Assembly (NCBI GenBank): GCA_046259385.1
Contig: JBJYWI010000168.1
Location: forward strand, 1-18,205
Length of the DNA stretch: 18,205 bases
Source of the DNA: CAVWDI01 sp046259385
GTDB taxonomy: Bacteria; Chloroflexota; Anaerolineae; Anaerolineales; UBA4823
Reading direction: 5' to 3'
Shown here: piece by piece, positions 14,827 to 18,205 of the stretch
How the letters are laid out: the number at the start of each line of letters is the position of its first letter
Position numbering within the stretch: the first letter of the stretch is position 1
Position numbers and translations under genes: made by a program
The notes under the pieces: generated by a model
The model's input: the letters and a program-made list of their open reading frames with translations, nothing else
Told to the model about the DNA's origin: nothing
Database searches by the model: none

Positions 14827-15381
14827 ATGGAAATAAAACACCCAAATAAAATATCCATACTCATTTTTACAGGTGTTTTGTTCATATTATCTGTTGCTTG
14901 CAGTTTTTCAGTGTTTTCAGAACCAACTGAAACCCCAGTTCCACCTGTCACTCAGGTGATTACACAGGTGATTACCGAGGTTGTCCCTCCTACCCAGGAA
15001 GTAGTGACAACCAACACCCCAGAATTAACACAAACCCCAACTGCGACTATATGGCCTACGCTGGCAGGCACATATGATCCTTATTCAATGCCAATCTGGT
15101 ATCCGATTGAAGGCTGCCCTGCTTCCAGATTGCATATTGGCGATCGCGCTTACGTCACCTATGGAGGTGGGCCGAATGCTATCAGGTTTGGAGCCGATAT
15201 TCACTATGATACAGCCGTTGGATACGCACAGGAAGGCGAAGGGATGGTGATCGTTGACGGCCCCTGGTGCTATTACAACTGGATAGTGTGGTTAGTAAAG
15301 ACAGATGGAGATGTGGAAGGTTTTACACCAGAAGGAAATGGAGAAGAATACTGGCTGCTTCCAGAGCAGAGAGGACAATAA
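14827..15381 (+). CDS. Lipoprotein with Thr/Pro-rich linker and SH3-like domain
   Basis: The product has 184 residues. A signal peptide ends in a lipobox (LSVAC, Cys25), so the mature protein should be lipid-anchored outside the membrane. A Thr/Pro/Val-rich linker (PTETPVPPVTQVITQVITEV and on to about residue 75) leads to a C-terminal domain with ASRLHIGDRAYVTYGG, GMVIVDGPWC and GNGEEYWLLP, an SH3-like wall-associated fold common in Anaerolineae proteins. GGAG before the ATG is strong. It follows the L,D-transpeptidase and precedes a terminator hairpin. Binding to cell-wall components is inferred from the domain, not shown. Confidence 0.8.
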   Translation: MEIKHPNKISILIFTGVLFILSVACSFSVFSEPTETPVPPVTQVITQVITEVVPPTQEVVTTNTPELTQTPTATIWPTLAGTYDPYSMPIWYPIEGCPASRLHIGDRAYVTYGGGPNAIRFGADIHYDTAVGYAQEGEGMVIVDGPWCYYNWIVWLVKTDGDVEGFTPEGNGEEYWLLPEQRGQ

Positions 15382-15428
15382 TGTAATCTTCTATTGCAGT
15401 GGATATCAAGAATAGATAATTAAGATTG

Positions 15429-15465
15429 ACGGCCCGGTAAATACAATACGTGGGCCGTTTCTGTT
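15429..15465 (+). terminator. Intrinsic terminator after the lipoprotein gene
   Basis: ACGGCCC (15429-15435) pairs with GGGCCGT (15452-15458) around 16 nt, followed by TTTCTGTT. The stem is 7 bp and GC-rich; the T-run is imperfect. Position and orientation fit the end of the L,D-transpeptidase-lipoprotein operon. Confidence 0.65.
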
Positions 15466-15494
15466 ATCCTAGTAAAAAAATTCTCGTAAATGTA

Positions 15495-15510
15495 ATTGCA
15501 TATTTGCAAT
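15495..15510. repeat. Inverted repeat immediately before the Clp1-type kinase start
   Basis: ATTGCA and TGCAAT flank TATT and end exactly at the ATG at 15511. It could be an operator or a small hairpin covering the start; no Shine-Dalgarno is visible here. Chance is not excluded in AT-rich DNA. Confidence 0.3.
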
Positions 15511-16392
15511 ATGATCAAAACAGACCCAACCTGGGACCAATTGCCTTTATCAGATTTGAAAGGTTTGGTTTTAATTATCGGGGATTCAAACACCGGCAAG
15601 TCGACTCTTGCAAGATATTTATATAGAAAGCTATCTGTACAAGATCAGGATAAAGCAGCGTTCTTCCTGGATGGAGACCCCGGACAAAGTTTTCTAGGAC
15701 CTCCAACAACCATTAATATATCCAATTTTCTGGATAAAACAAATTCATCTAAACTCCCAGAATTAACCAGAAGATATTTCATTGGCTCAATCTCTCCACG
15801 AGGACATTTGTTGCAGATGATTGTTGGAATTTCAAAATTACTCGAACAAATTCCGAATCCCGAAAGTAGTGTAATTATCCACGACACAACTGGCATGGTA
15901 AAACCTGCATTGGGAGGGTTTGCATTAAAAACCGCAATAATAGATCTCCTGGAGCCTGAAACATTAATCGTTATCCAAAGGAGTATAGAACTTGCTGGAT
16001 TGATTCTGCCTTACAAATTATCTGGTCGAACTAAAATAATTGAATTGAATGTATCCGGATTTGTCAATATCAGGGACAGAGAAGAAAGAAAGAAATATCG
16101 AAAAAGAAAGTTTCGTGAATATTTTTCAGAAATTAATCACTTAGAAATTGCCTGGGATAATTTCGCAATTTTCCCTTTCCCCGATTTTAGAGAGCATAGA
16201 TTGATTTCATTCGAAGATGAATTTGGTTTTACCCTTGGTTTAGGTATAATCAAAAAAATTGATTGGAATAGGGCCATAATTTCAGTCATGTCTCCCTTAG
16301 CATCGCTCAACCAGGTAATTTCCCTCCGAATAGGAGATATCTGTTTGCACCCTCAGACTTATTGTGATAGATTATTAGTAAATTATGATTAA
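15511..16392 (+). CDS. Clp1/Grc3-type polynucleotide 5'-hydroxyl kinase
   Basis: The product has 293 residues. The P-loop is GDSNTGKST (residues 24-32), a form of the GxxxxGKS/T nucleotide site. FFLDGDPGQ (51-59) fits the Walker-B-like D-x-D-x-GQ motif of the Clp1_P family. IGSISPRGHLLQMIVG matches the conserved GxxSPxG region of Clp1/Nol9/Grc3 kinases. Such enzymes phosphorylate RNA or DNA 5'-hydroxyl ends and are best known from archaea and eukaryotes; bacterial members are much less studied. An ATP-binding role is well supported, while the nucleic-acid substrate is inference. I prefer the ATG at 15511; an in-frame TTG at 15496 adds five residues. No Shine-Dalgarno is seen. The nitroreductase gene follows 48 bp later. 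Confidence 0.8.
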   Translation: MIKTDPTWDQLPLSDLKGLVLIIGDSNTGKSTLARYLYRKLSVQDQDKAAFFLDGDPGQSFLGPPTTINISNFLDKTNSSKLPELTRRYFIGSISPRGHLLQMIVGISKLLEQIPNPESSVIIHDTTGMVKPALGGFALKTAIIDLLEPETLIVIQRSIELAGLILPYKLSGRTKIIELNVSGFVNIRDREERKKYRKRKFREYFSEINHLEIAWDNFAIFPFPDFREHRLISFEDEFGFTLGLGIIKKIDWNRAIISVMSPLASLNQVISLRIGDICLHPQTYCDRLLVNYD

Positions 16393-16440
16393 TGCATATT
16401 AAATATAGTGGATCCAAGTATTGATATTCGGGAGCAAAAT

Positions 16441-16950
16441 ATGAACTTTCAAGATTTGATCAGAAATCGATACAGTGTTAGAGCCTATAAGCCAGACCCA
16501 GTTGAACAGGAGAAACTGAATCATGTTCTTGAAGCGGCAAGGATAGCACCAACTGCTGCAAACCGTCAGCCTTTTAGATTGATCGTTATTGAGACCGAAG
16601 GAAGGAAATCCGAATTAAATCAGATTTATCGGAAAGCATGGTTTGTGCAGGCACCATTACTAATTTGTGCAGTCGGTATTCCTGCAAAAAGTTGGGTGCG
16701 GGATGATATGCGTCGGTATCTTGATGTTGATATTGCTATTGTTATGGATCACCTAATTCTCGCCGCTGCTGATCAAGGATTGGGGACCTGTTGGGTGGCG
16801 GCATTTAATGCCGATAAGGCACGAGAGATTTTAGAGCTGCCGCAGGAAGTAGAACCGTTAATATTTACTCCTTTAGGATACCCGGCGGATACCCCTGGAT
16901 CAAAGCAAAGAAAGCCAATTTCCGATCTTATAAGTTACAATAAGTGGTGA
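16441..16950 (+). CDS. Nitroreductase family protein
   Basis: The product has 169 residues and the FMN-dependent nitroreductase fold. RNRYSVRAYKPDPVEQEKL is the N-terminal R-x-S-x-R motif that contacts FMN phosphate. IAPTAANRQPFRLIVIE, the stretch LILAAADQGLGTCWVAAF, and the closing RKPISDLI also fit the family. Such enzymes use NAD(P)H to reduce nitro, quinone or enone compounds; the substrate is unknown. GGGAG six bases before the ATG at 16441 decides the start against an in-frame GTG at 16408. It may share a transcript with the upstream Clp1-type kinase. Confidence 0.9.
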   Translation: MNFQDLIRNRYSVRAYKPDPVEQEKLNHVLEAARIAPTAANRQPFRLIVIETEGRKSELNQIYRKAWFVQAPLLICAVGIPAKSWVRDDMRRYLDVDIAIVMDHLILAAADQGLGTCWVAAFNADKAREILELPQEVEPLIFTPLGYPADTPGSKQRKPISDLISYNKW

Positions 16951-17017
16951 TAAAGAAGTAACAGATATTAGAAGTAAAATAAGATATGTGTTGCGATAAG
17001 ATTAAAAGAGAGATCTT

Positions 17018-17245
17018 ATGCCAATTTATGAATATTATTGCGCAAACTGTAATGAAAAATTTGAAGCTTTGAGGGGAATGAGTGAAGCTGATGCTCCTAT
17101 AGATTGCGTGCGGTGTGGGCAAAGTGATACTTCCAGAACAATAACTGTTTTCTTTGCGCAAAGCGGCGGTAAAGTATTAGCTGGATCTGCACTAAATTGT
17201 TCGAGCTGCAGTAGCAGTTCTTGTGCGACCTGTAAACCAATCTAA
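17018..17245 (+). CDS. FmdB family zinc ribbon protein
   Basis: The product has 75 residues. MPIYEYYCANCNEKFEALRG is the standard opening of FmdB/CxxC_CXXC_SSSS proteins. The two Cys pairs (CANC and CVRC, about residues 8-36) should bind zinc. The C-terminus carries the Cys/Ser-rich tail CSSCSSSSCATC. FmdB-type proteins are proposed regulators; their molecular role is not settled. GAGAGA shortly before the ATG serves as ribosome binding site. It follows the nitroreductase by 67 bp on the same strand. Confidence 0.92.
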   Translation: MPIYEYYCANCNEKFEALRGMSEADAPIDCVRCGQSDTSRTITVFFAQSGGKVLAGSALNCSSCSSSSCATCKPI

Positions 17246-17305
17246 TCTATATTGCGAAATCCTAATCAACGCAAGTAAATTGAATATTAAACATAATAAT
17301 TGAGT

Positions 17306-17357
17306 GAGTGGGTTTCATAAAGATGTGTATCTTTTTTTCGATTAAATAAACCCATTC
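17306..17357 (+). terminator. Nested hairpins downstream of the FmdB gene (terminator-like)
   Basis: An inner stem AAAGAT (17319-17324) and ATCTTT (17329-17334) with loop GTGT is followed by four more T. An outer arm GAGTGGGTTT (17306-17315) can pair with AAACCCATTC (17348-17357), 10 bp with one G-U. The inner part looks like a weak intrinsic terminator for the fmdB transcript. The outer stem is not explained by that. Confidence 0.45.
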
Positions 17358-17400
17358 CGCTTGTTCTTGAATTGATTAAAAGCCCTAATTGTAGAACTTC

Positions 17401-17550
17401 GGGCTGTCTAGAAAGGACTTTTCATCATGCTGGTGGAGAGCAATTAAATGGGAGCGCTTCGCTGAGTGCAATTGGAGAAGCAAAGCTTGTATTTCACATC
17501 GAGTAAGTTTACCCTATTAATTCAGGGCGACGCTATATTTTGGACAGCCG
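17401..17550. mobile_element. Small MITE-like element or IS remnant candidate (non-coding)
   Basis: GGCTGTC (17402-17408) and GACAGCC (17543-17549) are inverted. Extending inwards, the ends read GGCTGTCTAGAAA and GGCTGTCCAAAAT, 10 of the first 12 matching, like the ends of several IS families. A 4-bp CTTC lies just outside each end and could be a target duplication. Inside there is no open frame of note, only small hairpins such as AGCG-CTT-CGCT near 17453-17463. Together with the nested hairpins before it, this is all I see in the gene-free stretch 17246-17560. Confidence 0.4.
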
Positions 17551-17560
17551 CTTCTCAAAA

Positions 17561-18205
17561 TTACCATAAGTTTATTTGTTTCTGGTTTAACAAATCAAAA
17601 TAGAGCTGGGAGACTTGCTTTATCATAACCTGCAGGTCAAATTCATTACTAATCATTGAGCTACCTTTTCTTCCCATCTCCTCCCTCATAATAGGGTTTT
17701 TCAACAATAAGATTGTTTTTTTCGTCATTTCATCAATATCACCTGGGTTACAGAGATACCCACTAATACCATCGTTAACAACTTCTGGTATCCCACCTGA
17801 TTTATAAGCAACAACCGGGATTCCCATTGCCATTGCCTGTAAGACAGTCCGCGGCAAGCCTTCCCATAAAGAAGTGATTAGGAAAACATCCATTATGGAC
17901 AGGTATGATTGGACATCCCTTTTTAAACCTGTGAGGATAACTTTCTCTGATAATTTAAGTTTTTTGATTTCCTCTTCAATATCTAAACGGAGTGGTCCAT
18001 CACCGACCAGCAAAAAAATTACATTTTCCACTTCTTTGGATAATCTATGTGCGATGTGGATCCATTCGAGTGGATTTTTTTGATCGGATAATCTGCCAAC
18101 ATTTACAATTACAAAGACATGGTCTGGGATTTGAAGTTTCTTCCGGATTTTGCTGTTTTCTTTATCCATGTGGTTAAATTTAATTCGAGGTATCGCGCTT
18201 CTAAT
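17561..18205 (-). CDS. Glycosyltransferase family 4 (GT4) protein, partial (N-terminus beyond the right edge)
   Basis: The frame is open to the right edge, 12 codons past the first internal ATG (18169), so this is the C-terminal ~214 residues of a longer enzyme. It is the donor-binding GT-B domain of the GT1/GT4 group: FVIVNVGRLSDQKNPLEWI, LLVGDGPLRLDIEEEI, and SLWEGLPRTVLQAMAMGIPVV followed by SGGIPEVV. In the E-x7-E motif the second Glu is Gln (EGLPRTVLQ), a variant I recall from other GT4 proteins. Such enzymes transfer sugars from nucleotide donors in exopolysaccharide, O-antigen or glycolipid synthesis; donor and acceptor are unknown. It ends next to the MITE-like element, with no hairpin terminator of its own seen. 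Confidence 0.9.
   Translation of the reverse strand: MRSAIPRIKFNHMDKENSKIRKKLQIPDHVFVIVNVGRLSDQKNPLEWIHIAHRLSKEVENVIFLLVGDGPLRLDIEEEIKKLKLSEKVILTGLKRDVQSYLSIMDVFLITSLWEGLPRTVLQAMAMGIPVVAYKSGGIPEVVNDGISGYLCNPGDIDEMTKKTILLLKNPIMREEMGRKGSSMISNEFDLQVMIKQVSQLYFDLLNQKQINLW

Noticed and set aside
17246..17560. CRISPR array or coding sequence in the right-hand gap
   Set aside because: There are inverted but no regularly spaced direct repeats, and no open frame with a ribosome site.

Overview
The window looks like a chromosomal segment of a Chloroflexota bacterium, probably Anaerolineae. This is inferred from gene content, not from a marker tree. The pointers are a Thr/Pro-linker lipoprotein with an SH3-like domain, a Tat-exported L,D-transpeptidase, a bacterial Clp1-type polynucleotide kinase and an FmdB zinc ribbon protein. 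Most of the window is AT-rich (a counted 60-base line at 6001 is 40% GC). The first ~1.5 kb is clearly GC-rich (the line at 301 is 68% GC).

Layout. Positions 1-1536 (minus): a MurR/RpiR-type regulator followed by a partial fumarylacetoacetate hydrolase family gene that runs off the left edge, with a promoter and an inverted-repeat operator candidate upstream. A tRNA-Val(UAC) with a near-consensus promoter follows, at the point where composition changes. Next comes a small membrane-protein gene (minus) interrupted by an in-frame TGA at codon 3.

Positions 2566-8224 (plus): a promoter and a short leader with two hairpins, the second followed by a T-run, lead into a 1044-residue fusion of serine hydroxymethyltransferase (GlyA) and glycine-cleavage T-protein (GcvT). 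Two related zinc-ribbon/membrane proteins follow; the second overlaps the first by ATGA.

Positions 8226-11279 (minus): an SDR-family protein lacking the usual catalytic Ser, a GNAT-like protein and an enolase-superfamily (dipeptide-epimerase-like) protein. Positions 11370-13618 (minus): RNase PH (rph) with an in-frame TAA that cuts off its C-terminal helix, histidyl-tRNA synthetase (hisS), and tRNA-His(GUG) with its own promoter and a strong intrinsic terminator.

Positions 13740-17245 (plus): a Tat/L,D-transpeptidase and lipoprotein pair ending in a terminator, then the Clp1-type kinase, a nitroreductase and an FmdB-type zinc ribbon protein. The right end holds a 315-bp non-coding stretch with nested inverted repeats and a MITE-like element, and the C-terminal part of a GT4 glycosyltransferase (minus) that continues past the right edge.

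The most notable items are the GlyA-GcvT fusion with its ~190-residue unassigned middle region and the zinc-ribbon pair behind it, the two single-codon nonsense interruptions, the hisS/tRNA-His pairing, the bacterial Clp1-type kinase, and the composition break at tRNA-Val. I found no CRISPR array, phage module or complete insertion sequence.
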